From Enoplolaimus lenunculus (Eukaryota > Nematoda > Enoplea > Enoplida > Thoracostomopsidae): a stretch of 64,000 bases of DNA. Under the pieces are notes generated by a model. That model saw nothing but the letters and a program-made list of their open reading frames with translations. It was not told where the DNA came from and did no database searches. Positions 1 to 13,545 of the stretch are shown piece by piece. The position numbers were made by a program, and so were the translations under genes. Every line of letters begins with the position of its first letter. The stretch's first letter is position 1. The DNA lies in the NCBI GenBank assembly GCA_030248215.1, contig JASANG010000788.1, positions 1-64,000 on the forward strand, read 5' to 3'.

Positions 1-1094
1 TTACTAGTTGTGCATTTGGTACCTATTTTGTCACCTTATCCATACTTGGTGACAAGTAGTTTCATGATACCCATATGGGTAGGTATTTGTAATACATAGC
101 TAGTGGTGTTATTGTTCAAGCTACCCATATGGGTAGCTGCAAAATTTCGAATGCGGCCCATATGAATAGCGATTTTGTCTTTGTGATACCTATATGGGTT
201 AAATTTTTGTAGTGGCTACAGTAATTTTTTTAAATTTTGTTTTCAGGTAAGATTTTGTTGGTTTGGGTAGCTACTATTTGTTGATTTTAAAGAACTATAG
301 GGTGGGTTCAGAATGCGGGTAGGTGTTTTATTGGCCTAAATAAAAATAAAATTGTGCTCAATTTGTCGAGTTGAACACAGCTGTTCATTGTTTTGTGTTT
401 GAAAAATTATAGTTAGGACAAAGTCATAGCCAATCAGCACAACGAGCGTAGTGAATGAGAAACTCGTTACCTGTCGGTTTTTATAATTTTAAGGCTAAAT
501 TAACGCAGATTGTAATAAAGGCATATAAACGTACTAAATCGGTTTTAAAGTGTTTACTGTCAAGTATCCCGCCGATTATCAGCAGGATACAAGGTAGAGA
601 TACTTTTTGGTTTAGAAACAAAGCTTTTATCCTTCTTGGTTGCAAGTTGTAGGGTTGGCAGAGTGCTAATAAAGATCGCTGTTTCAGTGTTAGATAACAG
701 AAGTTGGTATCAAAAGCAAATGAAACGAAATACGACAGCATCTGGACATTATGTATATACCATTTTCAAAGTGCATCAATAATTATCGACCAATCTATGC
801 GCTGAATAGAACGCACATAGGTACATGCCTGCATAGGAAACTTTGAAGGGATAATGGACGCAGAAGCCAAAAACGTGTCATTCAGATTAATACATACCCA
901 AATAAAGTTGCATAGTGTTTACCTGATATGGTGACTTTGCATTGACGTTTACTGTGAGAGTGAATTTTAGGCTCCAGCATATCATGCGCACATCGTAACT
1001 CTTGTTACGGGAGTAAAATTACGCATCAGTGTCGTGTTCCAAAACGTCACCTGGTGTACGTTAGATATTGTGCGTGTTGCATTAGCGTAACGCT
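1..1094. other. Unassigned AT-rich sequence
   Basis: No convincing gene is seen. A weak reading frame on the + strand (about 455-652) lacks recognisable domains. The first 360 bases contain several copies of a CCCATATGGG-like motif, annotated separately. Confidence 0.4.
69..138. repeat. Repeated CCCATATGGG palindromes
   Basis: ACCCATATGGGT lies at 69-80 and the perfect 20-bp palindrome AGCTACCCATATGGGTAGCT at 119-138. Weaker relatives follow near 157 and 187. The role is unknown; it could be a protein-binding site cluster or the edge of a diverged repeat that starts outside the window. Confidence 0.5.
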
Positions 1095-1331
1095 TCAGTG
1101 AACTTTGTACGTTTTAGAAATCAGACCGTCTTGATCCTGCTCTGAACGAAACCCAAGCGCACATTCATTTAGTCTCGAATTGTCAGCAAATTTTGCTACA
1201 CTCAATGTGTCATCGTCGACGTCAAGGGTGACGTGTAGTGGCAAACACAACTCGACCACATCAGAAGATTGTGCTGTAGTTGCCGTCTGACAGCGCTGCC
1301 TGTAATGGGTGCAGTTCACGAAAAGTTTCAT
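1095..1331 (-). CDS. Small hypothetical ORF (78 aa)
   Basis: An ATG-to-stop frame with balanced amino-acid use, unlike the many frames made of simple repeats. It has five cysteines and an acidic stretch (DVDDDT) but no domain I recognise. It may be a single small gene, a terminal exon or chance. No promoter or splice evidence decides this. Confidence 0.25.
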   Translation of the reverse strand: MKLFVNCTHYRQRCQTATTAQSSDVVELCLPLHVTLDVDDDTLSVAKFADNSRLNECALGFRSEQDQDGLISKTYKVH

Positions 1332-1899
1332 TGCAGTTCAAGTTCAACCAGAAGGTGTGCAACGTTTACCATCTGAGGCATGAGGCGAGCTGTTAGAGGC
1401 TCAACGACAAACGAACAAACATCATCAAGGTAAGCGTTGGGCTTAAACTGTTTTGGGAAATTTGGGTGCCTCGGAGGAGTTGAGCAAGTGCCTGGGTATA
1501 GTATGGAAGAAACGGAGATTTATGGGTAGGTGTAGAGTTCTTGTCACAATGTTGTTGACGTCCAAAATTTAAAGGACAAGTACCCGCGTAAGGTTCTTGA
1601 AATTTAGTACTGTTTTTGTTATTGGTGATTTAAAAGTTTTACTTTTTATTCTGCTGATAAGCTTTCATGAGATTATTTGTCTTCGTATCAGGGTTGGTTT
1701 AGGGGCACTAAGGCGCAAATATCTGATAAACGACACATTTTAAAGTTAAGCTCTCAAGTCATTATGTTCAGAAACAAAGCTGTCTTTCAAAAATACTCAA
1801 ATTTGTCAATTGTGGATTGCGTACTAGATTTTAAATTGAGGTTCTATGTTGATAAAATCTCACTTTTGTCGTGATTAACGCATGCTTTGTTTTTTACAG

Positions 1900-2129
1900 C
1901 CGTACAGAATGTACTTTTTAATAATCAATTCGACCCCTGGTTGGAAAACGTCATAGACGACGTCGGGATACAACTTCGGACGAAAAACGGTTCTAAGAAA
2001 TATAATGATCAAGATCGTAATGATGATTTGTATCGATGCAAATTATCCGACTACAGTTCAATTGCCAACGCGGTGCACTTCAAACAGTTTCTGGAGAAAA
2101 CGCTCTTGCTTACATTGCATTCACGCTAA
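1900..2129 (+). CDS. Possible terminal exon of unknown gene
   Basis: A strong acceptor (TTTTTTACAG) precedes an open frame that begins with two bases of a split codon and ends at TAA. The encoded 75 or so residues are mixed in composition (for example WLENVIDDVG and HFKQFLEKT) and look protein-like, but match no family I know. No phase-compatible upstream exon could be fixed; a weak frame at 1677-1874 is a candidate. It could be a real 3' exon or a decayed fragment. Confidence 0.3.
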
Positions 2130-3396
2130 CGTTAATGTGATTGAAGGCAAAGGTTTCCGTTCCACATTACTGTTTGTCGTGTACCTATGTCTTAGCCTTT
2201 TTTATTAATTCTGTCCTTATGTGTGGGTGAGATATTTGTGGTGGTTCGTTGGTAGTTATGCACATATTACAATGCAATCATTATCATAGGCGTACCATGG
2301 AGCTCTGCTTCCATCCTAGTATATAGGAATATGCTGTAAATTTTTTGGCTTAATTTTACGCGTTCGTCCAAAACATACGAAAAGTTATCATAAGATAGAA
2401 AGAGAATTCGGAGAATGCTTCCTATGTTGTGTGAAGTTGATTTTACTAAATCCATTGCTCAGTGACGGTGTCAGTGACGTTTATAGAGGCGGTCAGAAGG
2501 ATGTAGCTAATTTGATCAAGCCGTTCAAAAGCCACATTATATCTGTATACTAAAAGCTGAAATACTCCACATACGTATTTTGGGCAAGTTTCCAGCATAC
2601 TTTGCTTACAATAAGTTTCATAATAGTTTCGGTCTCGGTCAATTTTTACCGTTACCCGAAATAAAAATAAGATTTTTCTGACAAAAGTTTGAATATTTTT
2701 ATCTGCTCAGAATTGTCAGTTGCACATATGAAAATTACCGTCAGTGCCAATATTAATAAAAACATTAGTTGGTGTGAACTCTGTAAAAAGCTTATTCACT
2801 TTACTTATGCTGTGCAATTTTATTTATTACTTCTCCATGCCTAAGCTGAAGAGTAAACCTAAGCCTGAGCCATCCATGTCATAATGTAATAAAATAATCA
2901 ATTTGGAGGACCTTGAGCTTTCTATTAAAACAGTAAGTGTCGTGGGAAGCAAACAAGTACCCCATTTTAAGTGGTTCCCGTACATACACTAGTCCAAAAT
3001 ACTAGGAAAAGATCCCTACGTCTTTTCTTCAACTCAAACTATCGCAGCTAATAGCAATTGTTTTTAGCTTTTTCACCTCTTTGATCTCGATTTGCAAACT
3101 ACCGAGATTCAGAAAAAGGGAAAGCGAAAGAGTGAAATCTCGAGACCGAGCCCGCCCATATCGGCATGCCGATTCTGTTTCTAGTCCCAGCCCGTGTTAC
3201 TTTTAGGGCAGTTCTATTTTTTGTAAGGACTCTAAAAGAGTAGGTTTAGATTTCAGACTGTATTTCTTGCTTAGGTTTAAGCAACGTAACATTATTTCAA
3301 CGCTTAGGAATATGCTTTGTGTTGTATTCATTTTATCTAAATCATATTTTGTTTTATGCGAAAATAGAATATTGTGTTCTTTGATAAAACACCTTT
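2130..3396. other. Non-coding, nothing recognised
   Basis: No supported gene or RNA. Short TAAGCC-type words occur near 2850-2880 and 3260-3310, relatives of the TTAGGC-bearing elements annotated elsewhere. Confidence 0.4.
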
Positions 3397-3404
3397 GAAG
3401 CTTC

Positions 3405-3576
3405 GGCCCATGTATAGATCAGGGGCGGAACGTTTTTCTGTGGGACTGCAATAGACTTAGCTTAGGCTTTAGACTAAATTTTTTAATTGTGCTAGGCTTG
3501 GGAATATGCTCATTTTTACGCTTAGGCTTAGGAATATGCTTATAACACTGTTCCGCCCCTGTTCTTTACATTGGCC
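3405..3576. mobile_element. MITE with internal TTAGGC hexamers (copy A)
   Basis: The element starts GGCCCATGTATAGATCAGGG and ends with the inverted counterpart CCCCTGTTCTTTACATTGGCC. Inside are irregular CTTAGGCTTAGG words. It is flanked by GAAGCTTC (3397-3404) and GAAACTTC (3577-3584), an 8-bp target duplication matching at 7 of 8 bases, which points to the hAT superfamily. There is no coding capacity, so it is non-autonomous. Confidence 0.65.
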
Positions 3577-3814
3577 GAAACTTCTGCACTTCAATATTTG
3601 TTTCCGTTATTTTTAGTACCAGTTTTACACCCTGCAAATAATTCAACAAAAATCCCTTATCTAACAACTAGCATTATCACTACTTAGTAAACAAAACTAA
3701 GATGTCATTTCCAGATCAATGCACAAATACTAACATTCGTTTGGGGCATTTTGGTCTCTACACGCTCCATCACTTAATGCTTCAAAAATCTTTATTAAAC
3801 GTAGAAGTCGGTAA

Positions 3815-4356
3815 CAGGGTACAACCGGAGGTCTGCCTCCGGCTATGGCAGAAAATCGGTCTCCGGCTCAGGTAGAGTTTTTGCCGAAGGTTCCAGCACT
3901 TTCGGTGTAAAATTTTGCAAAATTTATCTGTTTAGCGCGTTTTTGTTTTACTTTCGTCACAATTTTAAGGAAAAATTCCGAAATTTTGCGCAAAGTTAGC
4001 GCAAAACAAACCAAATTAACCACATATTGCAGATATTGGCTAAAATCAACTAATAACCCCGGCTCCGGCAAGTTTCGTTGACCTCCGGCTCCGGGTTTTT
4101 ATCCTCCATGCACTTGACCAAGACGCCAATGTATCGAATAGCAGCGAACAGTAGTATAAGCCAAAGCCTAAGCCTAAAAGCACAAAAATGAGTTTACACC
4201 TAAGTCTAAGCAAAGCAAATAGTCTAAAGCTTAAGCTTATTCTATTTCAGTCGCTTCGAATAAAACCATCATTTTTACTACCTAATGTCTCACCTCCGGC
4301 TCCGGCAGGTTTCGTAGACCTTCGGCTCCGGTTTTTTTACCTCCGGTTGCAGCCTG
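3815..4356. mobile_element. hAT-like MITE, CTCCGG type
   Basis: The ends are CAGGGTACAACCGGAGGT and the inverse of CAGGCTGCAACCGGAGGT, nearly perfect TIRs. The flanks GTCGGTAA (3807-3814) and GTATGTAA (4357-4364) match at 6 of 8 bases, consistent with an old hAT target duplication. The interior carries tandem CTCCGG words near each end and TTAGGC words in the middle, suggesting a nested element. Confidence 0.65.
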
Positions 4357-4412
4357 GTATGTAATAATAACCACAGTAAAAGAACGATACACAAAACAGT
4401 ATAGACAGAAAA

Positions 4413-4580
4413 ATGTCATCCAAAACATTAGGAGCTGGTTTTTTCGAAAACATAGAATGGACTGAAATAACGGAGAAATTGATTGGTTCAACCGAGGCAA
4501 AGATGATAACGGATGCTAATGCGGGTTCACGTTATAACTGGGGCAAACTGTTACACGTTTTGTCCCTATTACGACAGCGG
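4413..4580 (+). CDS. Possible first exon of unknown gene
   Basis: ATG opens a frame of 56 codons (MSSKTLGAGFFENIEW...) to a possible donor CGG|GTAATG; reading through, the frame stops at 4619. Composition is protein-like (EWTEITEKLIGSTEAKMI) with no domain recognised. It begins just downstream of a MITE. A second open stretch at 4985-5245 (+), with four cysteines, could belong to the same gene, but I could not join the two in phase. Confidence 0.3.
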
Positions 4581-5505
4581 GTAATGTTTTGTCTGCACGT
4601 TGATCCACTATCAAATTAAAAAAAATTGAATTGTCTGCTATCCTGATTTGACATTCACTGTTCGTACTGCAATATTATGATATTCGAAATGTTGTCCGTT
4701 AACATCGTATGACATGCTTGAAAACGTCTACAAGGTTGTAGTAACTAGCCTGAATGTCTTGTAAAACATCATATAATACTAAAAGTTTGAAATATAAATT
4801 ATTTGTACTTAGAAATAGATTTAAGCAAAAGTTTCACCAGAAGCAGAAAAATAGAAGCTAATTCAGCATTTGAAATCACTGAACCTACATTATGAAACTT
4901 TCTACTATATTATTAGTGCGCACAAATTACATTGTCCTGCATATCATATGGTATTAGGTAGAATTTTGAAATATCATATTATATTTGCATAAATGTCCCG
5001 TGGTATCACGTGACATTTGGCTATTTGTTAAGGATGATTACTGGAAATCAGGTCGTTGTAACCAATGTTATGAGACATTCACAATTTGTCGGCAACCGCT
5101 ATTCAGATCACATTTTATGCTGACGTCGAATCAACATGGAGAAAACGTGTTCCGGGCTGCCCCAGTTATGACGTCAACCCCACATAAGAACTTGTACCAA
5201 AATGATACTAAACTAAGAGTGTCTGTCACAATACAGTTTTACTAAGTATATATATCAACATTTTGTATCATGATTAACATTCGATACACAGTCTTCAGTG
5301 CCTGAAGTAGCTGGCAGATATGGCCTCATATCAGGAGCAGTTGAATTCAGTAATCCCAAACAAATCCGGCAAAGAATTCATGCTGACACACTGCGTTAGC
5401 TCCGCCACTTTGTTATGAGCCGAACCGATCGTGAATATTGTTACCTGTCAATAAAAACAAATTTAAAACTGCAAAACGTTAAAACTCTACGTTTTAGAAA
5501 ATAAA

Positions 5506-5830
5506 CAGGGAACTACCGGAGCTCCGGCTTCGGCATAAAATCGAGCTCCGGCTCCGTAGAGTTTTTGCCGGGGATTCCTGCAACTTCGGCGGTAAGATTT
5601 TGCACAGTTTTGCAAAAAAATTTTTCGCGTTTCGTTTAAACTTTTGGTACCGGTTTGAGAAAAAATACTGACATTTCGTAAAAAATACGCATAAAACCAA
5701 ACAATTTAACAACACATTACAGATATTTGCTAAAATTAAAAACGAAACAGTTTGAATTCCTAATTTCACCTCACCTCCGTCTCCGGCAAGTTTTGTTGAC
5801 CTGCGGATCCGGTATTTTTCAGAAATTATC
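5506..5830. mobile_element. hAT-like MITE remnant, CTCCGG type
   Basis: It begins CAGGGAACTACCGGAGCTCC and has CTCCGG words at both ends (5515-5565 and 5770-5815), the layout of the 3815-4356 element. The right terminus is not clear, so the copy is degraded. Confidence 0.45.
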
Positions 5831-7000
5831 TGGAGGCGAATAATCGAGGTCTGTCAATTTTGGACAGAAGATAGTCGGTCCTAAAAATCCATACATTTTT
5901 GAAATTCCGCTGCATGAAACAGTAACGTCAAGTTTATGTACGCTTACATTTTAACGAGCTGCTCGCAGGTTCATGGAAAACATACAGCTCCAGAACATAT
6001 ACATATAGTTGAAGACAACCAAAGTCAATGTAAGAACTACCATTTAAATATACAATAAGTAAGTAGGCCTATAATACGTTTCAAACACTGGATAGTAGCG
6101 ACTGTGTTAGCTGTTTCGGTCCTGAAGATACGTGCGTTTACAATTTTTTGAGTCTTACGTTCACAGTATTCATTCTCAAAAACTTTTCCATCTCTTACAC
6201 TACTAAAGTTAGAGGCCATCCACGTTGAAAGGCAAGCGCTACTGTAAAAAAATTGTTCTACCTATTTTGGCGCTATGTCGTTCCAACAAACACAGTTGTT
6301 GCATTACTTAGTGAAGGCACCAGTTTCGTAGCCAGATTAACGTGCCATTAGATGGGGGACAAAGCATTACAGGTGCGGCCCTTATTTTTGTAGAAATGTT
6401 TATATATTATATAGTCCGGCTAAACTTTTGTAGGGAAATGAGAATTTTTTGGTTCCACCTGCCCAACGCAGCTAGGATTTTGGAACAGTGGTTATGTTCT
6501 ATTGAAAATTTGCAGCCTGTGAGGCGTCATGTTAGAATCTAAAAAGTAGGTGGAAACTTCTGGACAAAAATGGCAAAGAAGGGTAGCCACTGAAATTCCC
6601 CCATGACTAGCGGTTGGCAGTAGTCTTGTACACATTAAATTTAAACATACCAATCAACTTACTTACACAAAAATATCCCTTCCACTCGGATATACATATA
6701 CATATATCAGCTATTTGGAATCAAGCAGAGAAACAATTGTCTGATATTCAATAAATTTATTTTTATATATTACTTTGGTGGTTGACATTCCGTAGTAAGC
6801 CTCGATTTACGTTTTATTTTAGGGTATGACATTATCCGTGTAAAATTCCTGATCGAAATCCAAGTTTACACCCTATAAAATGCCTCACAATTTTTGTCCA
6901 CCCTCATAATGCATTCGTAAAATTGTGCCCTAGCTATGTAAAATATTGAAAATCCACACTGTATATATTTATAGCAGCTGCAATGTTTTGTCACTTCGTA
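5831..7000. other. Non-coding flank of the histone array
   Basis: Mostly featureless AT-rich DNA. One open stretch at about 6435-6542 (+), after a TTTTGTAG acceptor, encodes FWFHLPNAARILEQWLCSIE, faintly like the middle of a THAP zinc finger. I do not call it a gene. Confidence 0.3.
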
Positions 7001-7027
7001 CAAAGAAAACTGGAGAGAAAAAGAAGC
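7001..7027 (+). pseudogene. Truncated 3' end of histone H2A
   Basis: This is the last codons of an H2A gene (KKTGEKKKH and stop), identical to 9516-9542 and followed by the same stem-loop. The rest of the gene is missing: similarity to the downstream copy begins abruptly at 7001 (offset 2515 bp). This marks the left breakpoint of the duplicated histone unit. Confidence 0.85.
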
Positions 7028-7059
7028 ATTAAGCTGTAATTCACTGTTTCTATCCCAAC

Positions 7060-7075
7060 AGCCCTTTCAAGGGCT
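7060..7075 (+). terminator. Histone 3' stem-loop (orphan H2A)
   Basis: AGCCCTTTCAAGGGCT, a 6-bp stem with a 4-base loop preceded by CCAAC, the SLBP-bound 3' end signal of replication-dependent histone mRNA. It now follows only a gene remnant. Confidence 0.85.
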
Positions 7076-7313
7076 ACTACATGACATGAAGGTTTATTAT
7101 ACACCATCGAAAATGATTTGCTTTTATAGATGGATAACTTTTCAACGATAAAGGTAGCAAATTCGTTAAGATAATAGGTAATCGATTTATTATATACTTT
7201 AGACTTCGAGTTAAAAAATTGTAATGCATACATAACTTAAACACAATAAGAGAAGCCAGGCTTACACATGTAAGTTCCATTGTACCTGGAATTACGAACA
7301 CGCGCTATGAGGT

Positions 7314-7329
7314 AGCCCTGGAAAGGGCT
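7314..7329 (-). terminator. Histone 3' stem-loop of H3 copy 1
   Basis: On the minus strand AGCCCTTTCCAGGGCT, about 30 bases after the H3 stop, preceded by TATCCCAAC. The loop is TTCC rather than TTCA as at the other genes. Confidence 0.88.
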
Positions 7330-7358
7330 GTTGGGATAAAATGGACTGAAAAGCTGAT

Positions 7359-8239
<881 letters not shown>

Positions 8240-8272
8240 ATATGTCTAACTTTTCGCTAACCATATCCCAAC

Positions 8273-8288
8273 AGCCCTTTCAAGGGCT
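8273..8288 (+). terminator. Histone 3' stem-loop of H4 copy 1
   Basis: AGCCCTTTCAAGGGCT preceded by ATATCCCAAC, 33 bases after the H4 stop. Confidence 0.9.
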
Positions 8289-8553
8289 ACTATATTTTAT
8301 TTACACGTTTAAACGTATGTCGACTGTAAGATTTAATTGGGGCTCCTGTTACAGAATATTGTTTTGTGAGCATCATATGTACCCTAGGTATAACAAATAT
8401 GGAAAGTGTCTTTGTATACCGTGTATGACGTGGTGATTTACAGGTGGTTAACCTGCCGGAACGTAACTAAATTTGCGTTGAACGTTTTTCTAGAAAGGAA
8501 AGCAACGGGTTGTGTTCTTACTCTGAATGAACAGCTTCTGTACATAAATAAGT

Positions 8554-8569
8554 AGCCCTTGAAAGGGCT
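8554..8569 (-). terminator. Histone 3' stem-loop of H2B
   Basis: The minus strand reads AGCCCTTTCAAGGGCT preceded by TATCCCAAC, 32 bases after the H2B stop. The last sequence shared with the second array copy ends only a few bases away (8548). Confidence 0.9.
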
Positions 8570-8601
8570 GTTGGGATACAAGGTAAGCTGTTGTCCACAC
8601 G

Positions 8602-8970
8602 TTACTTTGAGCTTGTATACTTTGTGACAGCTTTTGTGCCTTCCGATACAGCATGTTTTGCAAGTTCCCCGGGCAACAGTAATCGAACAGCAGTTTGTAT
8701 TTCACGTGAAGTGATAGTAGAACGTTTGTTGTAATGGGCAAGACGTGACGCCTCTGCCGCGATACGCTCAAAAATGTCGTTAACAAACGAATTCATAATC
8801 GACATGGCTTTGCTACTGATTCCAGTATCAGGATGAACTTGCTTCAGAACTTTGTAAATATAACTTGAGTACGTTTCTTTGCGCTTCTTACGCCGCTTTT
8901 TGTCACCGATACGTGATGCAGACTTCTTTCCGGCCTTTTTCGCAGCTTTTGCGGAAACTTTTGGAGGCAT
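8602..8970 (-). CDS. H2B: Histone H2B
   Basis: An intron-less gene of 122 residues for core histone H2B. It has a lysine-rich tail ([15 protein letters not shown]), the HBR-like basic patch [12 protein letters not shown], the histone fold with [20 protein letters not shown], and the C-terminal AVTKYTSSK with the lysine that is ubiquitinated in other animals. It is divergent from H2A and convergent with H4 copy 1. It is the only H2B in the window because the second array unit is cut before reaching it. Confidence 0.97.
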   Translation of the reverse strand: MPPKVSAKAAKKAGKKSASRIGDKKRRKKRKETYSSYIYKVLKQVHPDTGISSKAMSIMNSFVNDIFERIAAEASRLAHYNKRSTITSREIQTAVRLLLPGELAKHAVSEGTKAVTKYTSSK

Positions 8971-9547
<577 letters not shown>

Positions 9548-9574
9548 GCTGTAATTCACTGTTTCTATCCCAAC

Positions 9575-9590
9575 AGCCCTTTCAAGGGCT
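9575..9590 (+). terminator. Histone 3' stem-loop of H2A
   Basis: AGCCCTTTCAAGGGCT preceded by TATCCCAAC, 27 bases after the H2A stop. Confidence 0.9.
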
Positions 9591-9828
9591 ACTACATGAC
9601 ATGAAGGTTTATTATACACCATCGAAAATGATTTGCTTTTATAGATGGATAACTTTTCAACGATAAAGGTAGCAAATTCGTTAAGATAATAGGTAATCGA
9701 TTTATTATATACTTTAGACTTCGAGTTAAAAAATTGTAATGCATACATAACTTAAACACAATAAGAGAAGCCAGGCTTACACATGTAAGTTCCATTGTAC
9801 CTGGAATTACGAACACGCGCTATGAGGT

Positions 9829-9844
9829 AGCCCTGGAAAGGGCT
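9829..9844 (-). terminator. Histone 3' stem-loop of H3 copy 2
   Basis: Same sequence and position relative to the gene as copy 1, with a TTCC loop. Confidence 0.88.
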
Positions 9845-9873
9845 GTTGGGATAAAATGGACTGAAAAGCTGAT

Positions 9874-10742
<869 letters not shown>

Positions 10743-10775
10743 ATATGTCTAACTTTTCGCTAACCATATCCCAAC

Positions 10776-10791
10776 AGCCCTTTCAAGGGCT
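10776..10791 (+). terminator. Histone 3' stem-loop of H4 copy 2
   Basis: AGCCCTTTCAAGGGCT preceded by ATATCCCAAC, in the same position as copy 1. Confidence 0.9.
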
Positions 10792-11051
10792 ACTATATTT
10801 TATTTACACGTTTAAACGTATGTCGACTGTAAGATTTAATTGGGGCTCCTGTTACAGAATATTGTTTTGTGAGCATCATATGTACCCTAGGTATAACAAA
10901 TATGGAAAGTGTCTTTGTATACCGTGTATGACGTGGTGATTTACAGGTGGTTAACCTGCCGGAACGTAACTAAATTTGCGTTGAACGTTTTTCTAGAAAG
11001 GAAAGCAACGGGTTGTGTTCTTACTCTGAATGAACAGCTTCTGTACATAAA

Positions 11052-11480
11052 CACAATCGGTTCAGCCGTTCCTGAGAGATTCTTTTATATACTACAATTT
11101 TGGCCAATGTATATATACTTTGAGGGGCGCAAACCAGCAGAAAGCAAAAGCCTTAAAAGCCTATTAAGCGTTGCAAAAATGAGTTCCTAAACGCCTATAT
11201 ATATGTATATATAAAGCCTCGCCAGAAACCTGAACGCCGCCTTTTAAGGTATATTGTGGGCCACAATTTTTAAACTGCCCACCATAGCCACTGAGAATTT
11301 CTACATCGCGTGCACAAAAATGTATATACCATGCAACCACGCATAAAATCGTCATGAATTTTTACAAAATTCGAGTTTTAAAGGTTCCAAATTCTTCACT
11401 GGACTCTCAAAATGTTTTTGTCGAAAAGTTACCATTTGACACATGTTGCGGAGTATATAAAAGACGAATTGTTAATCGTA
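11052..11480. repeat. TIR-element remnant beside the histone array
   Basis: After the array breakpoint come GGCCAATGT, an AAGCCT-rich stretch, GCGTTGCAAAAATGAGTTCC, and a right part ending near GGGCCACAATTTTT. The segment from about 11215 recurs at 13265-13360 (shared words ACTGCCCACCATAGCCACTGA). It belongs to the TTAGGC-bearing family. No gene is seen. Confidence 0.5.
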
Positions 11481-12652
11481 TATATTCCTAAAGCCTAAGC
11501 CTTGAAAAAACGTATCCCTACCTAAACCTGCTATAAAAGCCTTTAAGCCTAAGCAAATTATAAAAGCTTTTGTATAGTCGACATCTGCCTATTCTTTTAT
11601 GTCGACACCAACTATTTTCAAGGTCGACAGTATATATACTTTAAAAGTCGACAAGTCTTATTTGCACAAATTTTTTACTGCACTAAATATTGTACTTGAA
11701 CTAAAATTTTTGAAAGGCTGAAGCACTGCAAACATTTCGAAATGATTATATACTTTAATTCTAAAATATCAGAAAAAGTTCGAATTTTTCAATCCATAGT
11801 CTCAAACCCTTCCAATCTATCTTTTAAAAACTTTGATCAAGTGCCTACCTCGAATTTAGCTGAAACAAACGTCATTTGGGGACCCGCCAACAAACTTTTA
11901 TTTCAAACGAACTAAAAATCGTATTTATTAAATCTCGCAATAATAAATAACAGCGAATCAGAGCGGAGAATTGCCTACATCTAGCTGTAAACCTAAATTT
12001 GATTGGTCAATTTGTTGTTGCGGTAAACCTTGCTAAGCTATGATTTTTGTGTAAACTGTCGAGTATATATAAAGTGTCGACAATACAAAAGTTTACTAGT
12101 AAGCTTTTGTATAAGGTATATATATAGTCGACACTTTTAACCATTGTGTATGCTGACTGCATCTGCCTATTCTTTTAATGTCGACACCAACTATTTTCAA
12201 GGTCGACAGTTTACTTTAAAAGTCGACAAGTCCTACCTATTTGCACAATACTGCACTAAAATTCTACTTTATTTGGCAAAATATATATGAAAAACATAAT
12301 TTGGTGTTAATATTTTACTGTTATCTTTTATAAACGTCAAATATATACCTACTAGCAATAAGCCTTGAAAAAACGTATCCCTACGTATATATAAACCTGC
12401 CTAAAGCCTAAGCCTAAGCAAATTTAAAAGCTTTTGTATAGTCGACACTTTTAACCATTGTGTAAAGGTATGCTGACTGCATCTGCCTATTCTTTTATAA
12501 TGTCGACACCAACTATTTTCAAGGTCGACAGTTTAGGTACTTTAAAAGTCGACAAGTCCTACCTATTTGCACAAATTTACTGCTCTAAAATTCTACTTTT
12601 TATTTGGCAAAATATGAAAAAACATAATTTGGTGTTATATTTTATATATATT

Positions 12653-12716
<64 letters not shown>

Positions 12717-13150
12717 TGTTATCTTTTAGAACGTCAAATATATACCTACTAGCAATATTTGTAAAAAAGGCTGAAGCACTGCAAACATTTCGAAAATTAG
12801 AGCGTAGAATATAAGAAAATTCTAAAATATCAGAAAAGTTCGAATTTTTTCAATCCATAGTCTCAAACCCTTCCAATCTATTTTTAAAAACTTTGATCAA
12901 GTGCCTACACGAATTTAGCTGAAAAATACGTCATTTGGGGACCCGCCAACACACGTTTATTTCAAACGACTCGCAATATATAATAAATAAACAGCGAATC
13001 AGAGCGGAGAATTGCCTACATCTAGCTGTATGTATAACCTAAATTTGATTGGTCAATTTGTTGTTGCGGTAAACCTTGCTAAGCTATGATTTTTGTGTAT
13101 ATAAACTGTAGAGTTTATATACAAAAGTGTCGACAATACAAAAGTTTCCT
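11480..13150. repeat. GTCGAC-rich direct repeats (three partial copies)
   Basis: Three overlapping copies share CTGCCTATTCTTTTA, GTCGACACCAACTATTTTCA, AAGGTCGACAGT and AAAGTCGACAAGTC, at about 11497-12100, 12105-12345 and 12361-13145. Two copies also share GCGGAGAATTGCCTACATC and GATTGGTCAATTTGTTG. GTCGAC words at the edges suggest a TIR element of about 600 bp. Copies differ mainly by short TATATA and GGTA/TACC insertions. No coding sequence. Confidence 0.6.
12650..12716. repeat. (TA)n microsatellite
   Basis: Nearly pure TA dinucleotide tract inside the third GTCGAC repeat copy and absent from its sisters, so it is a recent expansion. Confidence 0.9.
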
Positions 13151-13545
13151 ACGTGTTGCAAAAACGACTTCCTAAGGCCTTAAGCCTAACAGCCGAAGCA
13201 AAAAATGTCTTTCACTAAAAAGCCTATATATATAGGTAAAAGCCTAAACCAAAAACTGTTTTTCACTCAGAAACCTGGACGCCGCTAAAGGGCCACAATT
13301 TTAACTGCCCACCATAGCCACTGAGAATTTCCACATGGCGCGCACAAAAATGTAGGATACCTCGCAATATATTATAATAGACAGCACTTTTAATTCAAGA
13401 AAACTACAACTATATATGCAGAACGTAAAAATGCCATGTATAAGTGCATTAAAAAAATTAAAAATGTTAAAATGCACAAACAAGAGTAGTAGGCATAGGT
13501 ATATATTATATATATATAAATATATATATAAATATATATATATAT

